A stretch of DNA of 64,000 bases from Ischnura elegans (lineage: Eukaryota; Arthropoda; Insecta; Odonata; Coenagrionidae): contig NC_060246.1 of assembly GCF_921293095.1 (NCBI RefSeq), positions 111,084,941 to 111,148,940 of the forward strand, in the 5' to 3' direction. The translations under genes and the position numbers were made by a program. Shown here in pieces: positions 1 through 12,300 of the stretch (its first letter is position 1; every line of letters starts with the position of its first letter). The notes beneath the pieces are model-generated. The model was not told where the DNA came from and did not search any database. It was given only the letters and a program-made list of their open reading frames with translations.

Positions 1-16
1 TTCCGAGAAATGACAC

Positions 17-110
17 TCAGCCCTGAAGATGGAGTACTACTCGTACCCCGAAATGTCGGCAGCCATGAAGGAGATTACCCGGTGGAGAACTCGAATAGCC
101 TTCACTTTCA
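17..110 (+). repeat. Interspersed repeat copy (CCCTGAAGA...CCGAAA type)
   Basis: The core reads AGCCCTGAAGATGG, then CCCGAAATGTCGG, then ACCCGGTGGAGAAC and GAATAGCCTTC. The same order of blocks recurs at about 61085-61180, so this is an interspersed family, possibly the 3' part of a retroelement. No coding content. Confidence 0.5.
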
Positions 111-277
111 CTAACAGGTGTCGATACTGACGCCGGAGGGGAGGTTCACAGGCGTATGAGGGGAGGTAGCAGGGGTATCAGGTATCAGTTCCGTTAACTT
201 AGAGGAACGCGAACGTTGTCATATGAGGTCACATGGTCTCCTGCACGCTTATGCCTGCTGTATGATTTTTGTGGAAA

Positions 278-363
278 ATGCCGAAGACAACTTGTGCAGT
301 GGCCGGCTGCAGCAGCCGAAAAGTTGACGCCATGATGCATAGGTTTCCAATGACGGTGGAAAG
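278..363 (+). CDS. Alternative first coding exon 1a (N-terminal half of THAP)
   Basis: The ATG at 278 opens 28 codons plus two bases before a GT donor at 364 (AG|GTAATA). The peptide starts MPKTTCAVAGC, with C6-x4-C11, and reaches HRFP, the usual THAP start. It ends in phase 2. Splicing to 19885 completes an Arg codon and runs into AEKWREAC, exactly the sequence expected next in a THAP domain. No promoter element is clear in the 277 bases upstream. Confidence 0.72.
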
Positions 364-3300
364 GTAATAAGTAATTATTGATTAAATCTTATTATTTATT
401 ATAGTGAAAATGGTAGTGATGCAAATATCGGCGAAGATGGTTTGTAATATCGCAGATGAAACCCGAAGCACGATTGTTTATTTACTTATTTACTAAAGGG
501 TTTGATGTATTAGGTCGACAATATTTTCTCATTATATTTTCATTTCGCCGCGGCATGATATTAATATTCGATGGTGTCATGACATGTCGATAAACATAGA
601 GTTTGTAGGGTATTTATGTCGATAAATCTTATAAGAAGGCGAAGGGAACGGAACAAGTGAGGCTTATGATGCGTACTGATGCGTACAATCCGTACCGTGC
701 AGCGGACCAAAACAATCGGAAAGGAAATATTCTTTGGACAGAAAGGTAGAAATAGAAACCATCGCAGAACAGTGTGATGAAACATTCGTTGGAAATTGCA
801 GTGGCTATGCGAAAATATGTCTTAAGCTGTTATTCGTAAAAGAAAGTGTTGCGATAACCTTATGCTCGTCTAATTTGTCGATCATCGAAGAAAGTGAAAA
901 TGCCCCAAATTCACATTCGCCCGTGCATGGTGCTTGGCTGTATTCCAGATGACATTAAAAGACACAGGTTCCCTCGGACCGCAGAAATGTAAGTGGATGA
1001 GGATTCTATTGTAATCTTATTTTGTGCGTTTTTGAATCAGTTTCTCATTAACGTAACTATAGTATATATGGACACTTGATAATGCTGCGGTATGTTCAGT
1101 TTTGGTCACGTTGAGGTAATAAATACTTTTTATCGTAACCCTCATAGTAATTTCCATTCTTGAACGTCAGTGCATGCATTCATTGGTGACAGAATTTGTG
1201 GTTATAAAAAAATCCTGTTTGTCATTTTGTCTCAAGAGTTTTGGATATTATAGCTGTTCTGATCTCACGTACCTACATAGCAACGAACCTCTCAGAGACG
1301 TCTCACTATGGTCTCGAATGACTCGAATATCACGTATGTCTCGGAGATGTAATCGTGAGACGTTCAGGAATTAAAAAAAAAACGTATTTAAACGCCATCA
1401 ATGCCTTCCATATATATTTTTCGGTTCAAATCTGCAGTTTTGATTATTAAAATCACTACATTTAATATGGGATTCTTATTTTCAAAAGGTGATCCATCGC
1501 AAAATTTGTCGCTAAAAATGATTGAGAAAAGTAGGCCATAACTGTATAATTTAAATTTAATTATTTTTTTTCCTAAATTTAAAGCATACCATAGTACAAA
1601 GTCTAATGAGACATCTCAGAGACTTATGTGAGACGTCTCAAGAGATGTCTCATAGACCATTTTTTTGGACATAGTGACATCTCAGAGAAGTCTCAGAGAT
1701 GTCTCTGAAGCTCTCAGAATGTCTCTGAGACGTAACATGTGATATTTGAGACGTCTCAGAGACGTAACCGAGACGTATCTCTGCTATGTGGGTAGGCTCT
1801 ATGAAGGTAACAGCCAATTACATCAAGCAGGAATTAAATGCTAATGTACTCGAACCCCACTATATGTGTCGCTCCCGCAGATCGGTCCATACTATTATGT
1901 AGCCTGTCAGTCAAATAACTTAAGCAAGGTGGGGTAAGTGCGACCCCTAAATAGTATTCAACAATTTTAGCTAGCTTAGGAAAATTTTCTAGGCTTGCTA
2001 AAAACATGAGATTCAATGTATAATATATAAGTGAATCACTGAAAAAGATAATTAGAATAAAAATCCTCTCTGTAAAGTGGTAATTTTTTTTTTTACAATC
2101 TTGTCAAGGGATCGCACATACCCCTTACATGGGGAAAATGCGTCCCATGGCTGATGTGCAATATATTTCCACATTACGCGGCACATGGGGTAAGTGCGAT
2201 TTGCCCAGAAATTTAGCTGTACATTGCTTTTTAAAGTACAAAAGTATTTTTAACCATTCATGAGAAATCAAGTTTTATCTTAGGTAATGTAAGTAGATTT
2301 TTTGCATTTTTTTGGTTAATTATGACACAATATGGGATTGTTGTTAAATGTGTTTTTTTAATGATATTAACAGTATTCTACTGATACACATTAAATCAAA
2401 AGTGTATTAAAAATAGCTAGTGTGCTGAAAAGCTGAAGAAATAAAAATAGTATAAATCTTGCATATGACAGCAAATCTGAATACAAACTATATTGTAATG
2501 AACAAAGAATTGCTTCTCTAATGTAACTTACATTATTGATTTAAAAAAGCAAAATGAAAAAAAGTCATTTTCTTCAACCAATTTAACATTGAATATTTAT
2601 TTGTTTATTTTAAGTTGTACTCCGAGAAAGATAGGCAAAAGGTTAACTTTCCTCAATGGCCGACAGAGGGCTTGGGTAATATTTTCACAATGTCTTCCCT
2701 AGGTATTTCGCTGGAATCCTCATTCTGTGGATAGGTAAAACTTATTTCAGTACCAAAACATGTCCTCAGCAAGCTAACCATGGGATCACCTGATTCATTA
2801 CTCTCCAGAATTTTCCCTACATAGTGAACAACTGACTTTTTGCTGCTGAATCTAGCCAGAATCCAATCTCCACTTAGAATGTTAGTCACAAAATTTGTTG
2901 AGCTTTTTTGACTCACACTGTCTGGTTTCAGGCATTAATACCATGTCATCTACATCCTCCTCATCAGAAAATATGATATCCAATGCCCTATCATAATCAA
3001 TCAACAAACTTAAGCTATCTTTATCAAATAAACCTTCAAAATAAAAGTTGATGTGAGGACTCTGATTAAAAGACCTAGTTTTGCAACATTTATACAAGAA
3101 AGTTTAACACAAGAACTGTTAGAAACTAAAAATTTAATCCATACTACAACCTCGTAGCCTGGGGCAAGTGCAACAGGGGATCGCACTTACCCCAGGCAAA
3201 CGGGGTCGCACTTTCCCTGGAAGGTAGGAATGAATGGTTATGACAGTGAAAGTGCGACCCCCCATCTAAATTAAATATAATGACCCGAATTCCAAAATTT

Positions 3301-6300
3301 AAAGTAAAGCAAGGAAAACCAATCCATAAAGAAGAGAAAACATGATATAGTTCTTACCTAACACCTCCGATTCGTTGATTCTGAGGGAGCTGCAGAATAG
3401 CCTCTCCTCACAACCAACTGAGACTACGAGATGAACCGACAGGTTAATTTCCTAAGCAAGTGGAACAAAAACTTAAGGGATAAGTATTAAAAAGCGGTTG
3501 GCTCTGGTTCCATTACAATGTATGGAGTATGTTGCACTACCACCCCCTGCTTCGAGAACGGAAATAAGATCTTCCTTAAGGGAGGTCGCACTTACCCCGC
3601 TGTCGCACTTACCCCACCTCACCTTAATTAATTATTACACCCAAAGCAGAGGTGCCCAATTTCTTGATCTTGATCTTTTAATGGATTGGTCACCAAAACG
3701 ATGTACATGTGGGACTGGAAAGTGCAGATAAGGTGGGGGAGAGCACCCAATGAACCACTAACATTCCTTAGCTCAAATGTAGGCAAGCTGAGAGATATGT
3801 GGTGCCTACACTTAATGGAAGCGGAAGTATCTGGGTAGTGTCTTACATTTATCCCCCCAAAAGAGAGTTTCAGTCTCATTCTTTCAACTTATAGACATGA
3901 TCAATATTTAAGAAAATTTCTCATGCAACTACAACAACATAGTGATTAGGTAATGAAGGTAACTGGGTACAGAATAGTGTTAGATAGTGTTATCTCCAGT
4001 TACATCCATGTACAGAACATCCTCTTTTCTATCCAATTCAATACTCCCTGCTTCTGCTCTTCTAGTCAAGCGTAGAAAACAGTAATATTAGTATTTTATG
4101 AAAAGAATATACTTAATCACTCAATAATTAGACCCTCTTCTTTCATAAACTATATAGTTACATTCATAATATCACACCCAATCACACCTCTTCCTCAGTG
4201 AATTCAACAATTAGCTCATTTTAGTGTTTATAATTAATTTTGTATCATGAATTTACGAGAGAGGTGTAAAATTAAAGGGCATGGAATGAATCATGTGGTC
4301 AGATTCCTATGTATAAGAATACCAAAGGGATCACTCCTACTATATCTTCAGGTCAATAGCCCACCCTGGAGGTAAAATACCCCCAGTGTACCTTTTTTGT
4401 TAAATTGAGAAATTTATGTTTTTTTATTACTCTTAAATTAAACTATGTAAATTGCTTGAAAATGCAAGTGTTAATATCTTGCTACTTTAAGCTAAATTTT
4501 TTACGTTGAAAGTACTTAATAACAAAATAAGCATTACAGTGCTGTTTCTTATTAAAATGCAAAATTCCTCTTCCTGAAAGATTTATTGACTTCATTTTCC
4601 ATGTGAGAAATATAGCTAATATAAAAGTAAGGCCAAAATTTTATTCTTTGCTTTCCTTTCTCTTAATTGCTATTTAGTGCCTCAAATAGAGATATTTTAT
4701 TTCATAAGGGTAATTGATACAACTAAAGTGGGTCGATATCAATTTGTTGCTTGTATGGCAAACCCAAAATGTATGAATAAGTTCAGATTATTTTAGGAAA
4801 AAATCTTAAGCATCTTTTTTACTGGGAAGAATAAAACAATGTGTTCTGTATCTCAAATTTACCACACAGGTATGTCCTCTTACCAGTTACCGTAATTAAT
4901 CGTAAGGGATTATAAGGGTGCAGGTGGGTGGTGACCAACTGACCAGCCAGCTGGTCCCAGCAACCTATAAAAACTGATGGAAGGAGATGAAAGACAGAAA
5001 ATTATTCTTGCCAATAACTATCCATTTCCCCAACTACCTGAAATTTGTCTATGTTAACCCTATCCACAAAAAAGGTCCTCATGCTGACCCTTAAAATTAC
5101 TGGCCAATATCAGTTTTTCCTAGTCTTTCCAAAATTTTTGAAAAAAATTTCTCAATTGTCTCACAAACTTTCTTAAGTAATTCCAGCTTTTAGACCAAGC
5201 CCAGCATGGCTTCCTAGTGGGGTCATTCCACGTCAAATCACCCAGAAATTTTCAAAATGACACCCACCGCCTCGGATTTTAATGAAATTTTTGTCACTAG
5301 CTACTATCACCTATCTAATGACCCATGTAAAATATTTCCTCTCTTACTCTCATAGTTTGCAAGATATGAGGAGTCAAAGTTTGATATGTTTGCTCAGAAG
5401 TGGCGCTAGTGGGAGTCAAATTCCAGAGTGCAGGGCACAGCGTAAAAATTCATAACTCAGAAACCACATAATATATTTGAATGAAATTTTGACCCTTTGT
5501 CTATCCAAGTGCATAGCTTCCATAGTAATGTCTTTTATTCCCCTTGCATTGTTATGTTAGCCAAAATGATGTCAACAGTTGTTAATTAACCGATTTTTTT
5601 AGCTCAAAAACATTACTTCATATTTTCAGAATTATCACCAAAAGGCAGAGCAGTTAACCCATCCAATTTTTTTTTAAATTGAAGGTTAATATGTGCTCCA
5701 ATATACTGTGAAATAAAAATGGTGGTGTTTTGACTGCCACCATGAGTATTTCAGGTTTTACTTTTTTTTCTGCCCCCATGAGAGGGATTTTGGACACGTA
5801 CTGTAGGACAATAAGTGTATCCATACCTTCATGAGGATATATTTGAAATATTGGTCAGTAAATCTAAGACCAAACATGTAGTCTAGTGAATGTGGCTCTT
5901 GTTCATACAATTTTTTTAATAACAATACTTGGCTTGTGGCAGCTGAGGGGAAAAGTCCAAATGGCTCAGAAATGTGAAATGATGCTTTTTCCTGGAATTT
6001 ACCCATTTTTTCAAGCGTTTAGCATAGGGACAAATTGGTATCAACATACATTAGACTCTTACTGTGCATTAAGAGGATAAATGGAAATACTAATTTAAAT
6101 AAAATTATTTAAATAATACACTTCAATGTGTTTAAGGCATCTCCCGAACATCTCTGGAGGCTCTCTCGGGCAACTAAACGCTTTACAATACCACCAATTC
6201 CATCACATGGGGATTTTACATGGCTTGTAGCAAAGAATGTCCATGATGCCCTTAAAGAGAAATCCTGGTAATGTTTGCAAAGATTGAGAAATTTTTTGCA

Positions 6301-9300
6301 GTTCTTGTACCGTCCTGCACAACCATCACTAAAGTAACTCAATTTTTTGACTAACGTAAAATTTTCCTTCATAAAGCAAAATATTATTCTTTGGGTTTCA
6401 TAAACAAAAGCTACATCATGCTCCAAATCATCTGACAAGATGCATAAACTGGAAATAATAAGCTGTTTAGTCAGGTGATCTCGAGTATAAATCACAACAG
6501 GGTGTACCGTACAAGTATCCCTTGTCCAGTGATACCCTTGTGCCTCATCTTTGATAACATGTGAGTAGTTCTCATTGAAGTCAAGGAGAACAACTGCATC
6601 ATGGGGTCCAAGATTTTCTTTCATTTGCTTAAGGTAGTTTGCCTGTACCATCGTAATAAATGAATGGGGCACCAGTTTTTCCACTCTTTCAATTAAAGTT
6701 AATCGGTACTCATCAAATGTCGCAGTGAAGTTCACCAGTTGAGATCTGTCACGGGAAACCCACTGACTGTATGAAACTTCATCTCCGGGGTCACATTCTT
6801 CGAGCTTTTTCAGCAGTAAGCTTTTCAACTTTTCACGTGAAGGACACTGAGAGCAATGTCGCAGTATACAGTCCCTATTTTTTCTAGAGCACACTAAATA
6901 ACCAATTAGGTCCTGGCTTGTTTCCTCTATATTACAGGCATTAAGCCGTAAGTTGACATTTTAATGAATTGTGCAAACACACACTGAATGCGTTCCAGGA
7001 GAACCTGCTACCACAAACCATTTTGGACCTAGGTTGCAGAAGTTAGAAAAGCCAATTTTAATTCTGGGGAAGTCAAATTTAAAAGTGGAATACAATTCCT
7101 TCAAGTTAGCAAGTAATAATCTCTTCTGAACATGTACATTTTTGGAGATACTAATGGAATCTTTCTTTCCAGGTATCATTCTGGAGTACTCTTGACTTTT
7201 ATAGAAAGTCCTAACTAATTGTAATGTTTTATATTTGCCTTCCCTTTTCTCAATTCAGGTGCAGCCAATTTTCCATTGTCTCTGAAAAGTTCTCTTGCTT
7301 GGCGGGCAGTGTACTCACTCACATGAAACTCTTCCATTACTTTCTTCCTGCTCCATGAAGTTGGTACCAATGATAACAGATGTACCTTTCCTTGATGAGT
7401 GCTTGATGTGTCAACTTTTTGTTTGATTAAGTCTATGAGCACATCCATATCATGAACTTTCTGAAGTAGTTCTTTTGGCAGTTTTGGGTCATCCTTTTCT
7501 GGAGATAATTCTTTATCAAGAACTCTTTTAACTTTCCTTTTAAAATTACTGCATGCTGACTCTACTTTCCTTTTAGCGTAGGTTGACCTTCTGTGAGATG
7601 ATATGCCATGAAATTTTAAAGGTGACTCCTCTCTATCTTGCAGCGTTCTGTTAAGTAGCTCAGTTGATTTTTCTTGGGATACTGTTGTTTCAAAATTCAA
7701 AATACTATCATTGCTGTCACTATCTACTTCTTCAACATCGGAAAGCTCATTTCCAAACCTGGAGTGTTTCTGTACTTCCTCCATACATGGCTGGCATATT
7801 TTCATTCCTGGCACTAATTTCCGAAGAATTGGGATTTTACAGGCCTTTTCTGCAAATTCAAGACTTACATTTCTCAGTGATTTTGATATTTTCTTCTTGT
7901 TGCTGTTAAAAGGATCAAGACAATATATTTGGTAGGTTTCATACTTTTTCAAATAGTATATTCTGTGATGTTCGCAGACATTGGATAGGACTTCCCCAGG
8001 TACACCACTTCTGAGAGATAACAGCTGTTTTTCAAGTATACTAATGATCTCAATTTTGTTCAGTTGCACCACTGGTGCGTAGGTTTTTTGAGGCAATCAG
8101 ATGCAGTTACTTTTCGATGCTGCACAGTTAAAAAATTTGCTCATTTTGAAGCATAGTGGAGACACCAACCTTTTTTAATGTTGAAGTTCACAATGAGCAG
8201 CTTCGCCTAACTCATTGCACACACAATTAATGTACAGGTAAAAATACACGGATCGTAGACACAGAATAAACTTGGACACCCATGGAGCATCTTCACACAA
8301 GAAGATTTGGCAGAAGACTAAAAGTGGTACCCTAGAATCTATTTTGATTTATCATGCCCTCACTGTGATACATTGTAACATTTTATTCTTCCTAATGTAG
8401 AGGTTGCACTTAATTCTCTTATTCCTTGGGGAGATGGAATAACACTGAAAAGTGATGCTGAATAGGTGGGATTGTATTACCTTCTCAAGTTTGTCATGCA
8501 ATACAATCATATGTGAGGCAGGGGAGAAAACAATTTGGCACATATTGTCAGCATTATCTCTCCCAGTGAAATAGAAATTTAATACTCCAGTTGCCATCAA
8601 GGAATGTGGATATTGATGACAACCTGCTGCATATCTATAAGTAATACAATTGCTCTGCCAGCTCTTCCATCATCAAGGGTTTGGAAGACCATACTTCTTC
8701 TGTGAAAGTGAGGCTAACTTTGTACAACTCCAGTTCAGTGGGACTCATTTAATCACTTTTTCACAGATCTTAACAAACTTGAACATTGCATGTGCTTATG
8801 ATGACCACTGGTTTTTTGGATTAGTGATTTCTAAACACGAGGAAGAACATGATGTGAAAGTGAAATTTATGCACCCATATGGAAAATCCCCATGTGATGG
8901 AATTGGTGGTATTGTAAAGCGTTTAGTTGCCCGAGAGAGCCTCCAGAGATGTTCGGGAGATGCCTTAAACACATTGAAGTGTATTATTTAAATAATTTTA
9001 TTTAAATTAGTATTTCCATTTATCCTCTTAATGCACAGTAAGAGTCTAATGTATGTTGATACCAATTTGTCCCTATGCTAAACACTTGAAAAAATGGGTA
9101 AATTCCAGGAAAAAGCATCATTTCACATTTCTGAGCCATTTGGACTCTTTTCCCCTCAGCTGCCACAAGCCAAGTATTGTTATTAAAAAAATTGTATGAA
9201 CAAGAGCCACATTCACTAGACTACATGTTTGGTCTTAGATTTACTGACCAATATTTCAAATATATCCTCATGAAGGTATGGATACACTTATTGTCTTACA

Positions 9301-12300
9301 GTACGTGTCCAAAATCCCTCTCACGGGGGCAGAAAAAAAAGTAAAACCTGAAATACTCATAGTGGCAGTCAAAACACCACCATTTTTATTTCACAGTATA
9401 TTGGAACACATATTAACCTTCAATTTAAAAAAAAATTGGATGAGTTAACTGCTCTGCCTTTTGGTGATAATTCTGAAAATATGAAGTAATGTTATTGAGC
9501 TAAAAAAATCGGTTAATTAACAACTGTTGACATCATTTTGGCTAACATAACAATGCAAGGGGAATAAAAGACATTACTATGGAAGCTATGCACTTGGATA
9601 GACAAGGGGTCAAAATTTCATTCAAATATATTATGTGGTTTCTGAGTTATGAATTTTTACGCTGTGCCCTGCACTCTGGAATTTGACTCCCACTAGCGCC
9701 ACTTCTGCAGCTCGATTCTGTAAATGTGATATGGCCGTCACAAGCGGATTTCGTCAATGTATTCACGGCTTTGACGCTGGAGCGATTCTGAAACTTTTTA
9801 GTGACGTCACTCTCACAGCCGCGTCCGTGAAAGTATTCACGCCCAAGAGGGCCCGTGGTAGCTTCGTTGCGGCAATGCGCTCTAATTTTTCATTATGAAT
9901 TTACGCTGTGATTGATAATTAATAGCACATTATTCATTAATTACGATGGTGGCTATTTCATATTGTCACTTCCCATAAGTAATATGTATTAAAAACAAAT
10001 AAAAGAAATGCGTAAAGTTAAATTTACATTCGCGTCCTATTTAAATTGATTGGCCTTCATTGCGATTGAAGTTGGTGGGAAGTTAAACCTTGCGCTGAGG
10101 GTTTGACAATTATCTTATATTTGTGCATCTTCTAGAATGTACAAGTAAAATACTCACAACTTAATGTTCATAATAATTTGGAGTAGAACCAATGGTAAAA
10201 GTATTGTGCGGTACTGAATGTTAACAGATTTATTTAATATTTGTTTCGTAAGTTCAAGCCTTCGATTTGTTTTTATTAACGAGAATGGAGGCTCTTTACA
10301 TACCTCCGCTACTTTTGCATGAGCATCAATGTCGACGGAGGCAATAGATGCACATACTTCGGCGGCAGATACGCGATATCAACAATCCCTGCGAGACGTG
10401 AGATTGGCGATGGATCACTGAGTTCACACCACGATTAATTCGTAGACGTTTAGATGGCTTGCCGGGGCATACTTTAGTACGTTAAGATAAACATTGATCA
10501 TCTATTCCATCTCTTCCATGCATTATTGCTGCCGTTCAGTAACACGACCAACATGATTCGTTTTTCTGTTGACACAATAGAAATACTAAGACATGTAAAC
10601 ATCTCGCCCTCTAGCAGAAACTGTTAATAATCTACTCGTATTCGCGCCATAAACATTTTCATCAGTATAAATCGTGAATAGTGGCATGTGCTTGCACAAT
10701 CAGACACATATATGTATACGCACCACAGCGCATTTAAAATTATATACTGAAATGATGAGAGCTCAAACGCATACGAGAATGAACCATTATTAAATAATAA
10801 AATAACACTTGTTATCATTCCGCGTAAGCATTAGCTCCATACTATGAGGAAATAAGAGCTAATTGTGCAATTACGAGCCCGCTACGTGATAACTGACTTC
10901 GATACGCAGCACTTGACAACATATAAAAGAGGTAATATACAGTTTATAGCTACAAACTAATTAAGCAACCGTAACTTATCATTAATAGGTACTTTTAAAA
11001 GAAAAGACCTCACACAAAATTGAGTAAAGAAGTATTATTTACTTTGGGAGTGAATATTCCACGGCATTGTATATGTTTCTCTATGGTAACTGAAGTTGCA
11101 GTTGGCCGCTGAAGTAAGTTTGTATCGGAGATTCTGATTCGTTCCTCGCGTCCGCACAGCTACCAACATAAGAAACTTAAGTGATCGTTCGCAATCCGTC
11201 AAACATCTCACGACACAGGCTTACAGGATCGCTTGAACGTCTTTCACGGTGAGAGGCGTGAGAACTCCGCTGTGGTTCGAACCACGCGAAGCACAGGTAT
11301 GACATTTACAGAATCGAGCTGCTGAGCAAACATCTCAAACTTTGACTCCTCATATCTTGCAAACTATGAGAGTGAGAGAGGAAATATTTTACATGGGTCA
11401 TTAGATAGGTGATAGTAGCTAGTGATAAAAATTTCATTAAAATCCGAGTCGGTGGGTGCCATGCCTGGGTGAACTGACATGGAATGACCCAGTGGGGAAA
11501 TCCACCACCACTGCCACATTTCCGCTACTTGGCCATATCCATAAGGCCCTTGATAGTAGAAATGGTACACTAGGCATCTTCTATGATATTAGTAAGGCCT
11601 TCGATAGTATCAATCATAAGATACTATTCTCCAAACTCTCTAGGCTAGGGATTAATGGCAATGCTCTGCTTTGAAGAAAATCTTTCCTCTCCAACCGGCA
11701 GCAGCAAGTAAAATATTGCTACCAATGAGACACTGGCTCTAACAAAAATATATCTAAACCATTTCAAGTATGCCAAAGTGTCCCCCTAGGCTCAATACTT
11801 GGACTCCTGCTTTTTATAACTTAATAAATGACCTCCCACATTCAATTTCAGTTGGTAAGGTACTTCTCTATGCTGATGATACCTCCTGTCTTTTACAGTA
11901 AAAAAATTCAGCTGAACTTGGGGTTATTTCCCGAACCTCAATCTCAGATATGAACAATCGGTGCCAAACAAATGAACTCACCATAAACTCCCATAAATCT
12001 CTTCACCTGCAGTTCCACCACAAAAGGTACCCACCCACGTCCAGCTTCTTACTTTGTTTAAATGATAGCATCCGCATCAGATCTCATTCTGTCAAGTTTC
12101 TTGGTTTAGTAATCAATGAAAACCTGGACTGGTCAGACCACATACAGAGCACCATGAAAAAAATCACTCTTGGAATCTTCCTAATTAGAAAACTAGCCCC
12201 AATTGTCACTCTGGACACCCTGAGACTCCTATTTCACTCAAAAATCCAATCTCACATCTCAAACAGCACTTTATTCTGGGGAAAGGACAACCTTTCTCAA

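Larger units (their letters stand above)
5220..11490 (-). mobile_element. Long-inverted-repeat DNA transposon, AGTG duplication, Sola-like?
   Basis: Ends are GGGTCATTCCACGTCA and TGACATGGAATGACCC, flanked by AGTG at 5216-5219 and 11491-11494. The two arms are about 1 kb each (5220 to about 6217, and about 8882 to 11490 less its own insertion) and nearly identical in inverted orientation. The centre encodes a broken transposase on the minus strand. Four-base duplications fit Sola among other superfamilies; that assignment is a guess. The element interrupts a LINE reading frame, whose empty site can be read exactly. Confidence 0.85.

Noticed and set aside
734..952. 72-codon + ORF overlapping exon 1b
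   Set aside because: Different frame from the THAP exon and no domain; a shadow ORF.
11271..11290. GGTTCGAACC, like a tRNA B box
   Set aside because: It is a short palindrome near the end of a DNA transposon; no A box or cloverleaf can be drawn around it.
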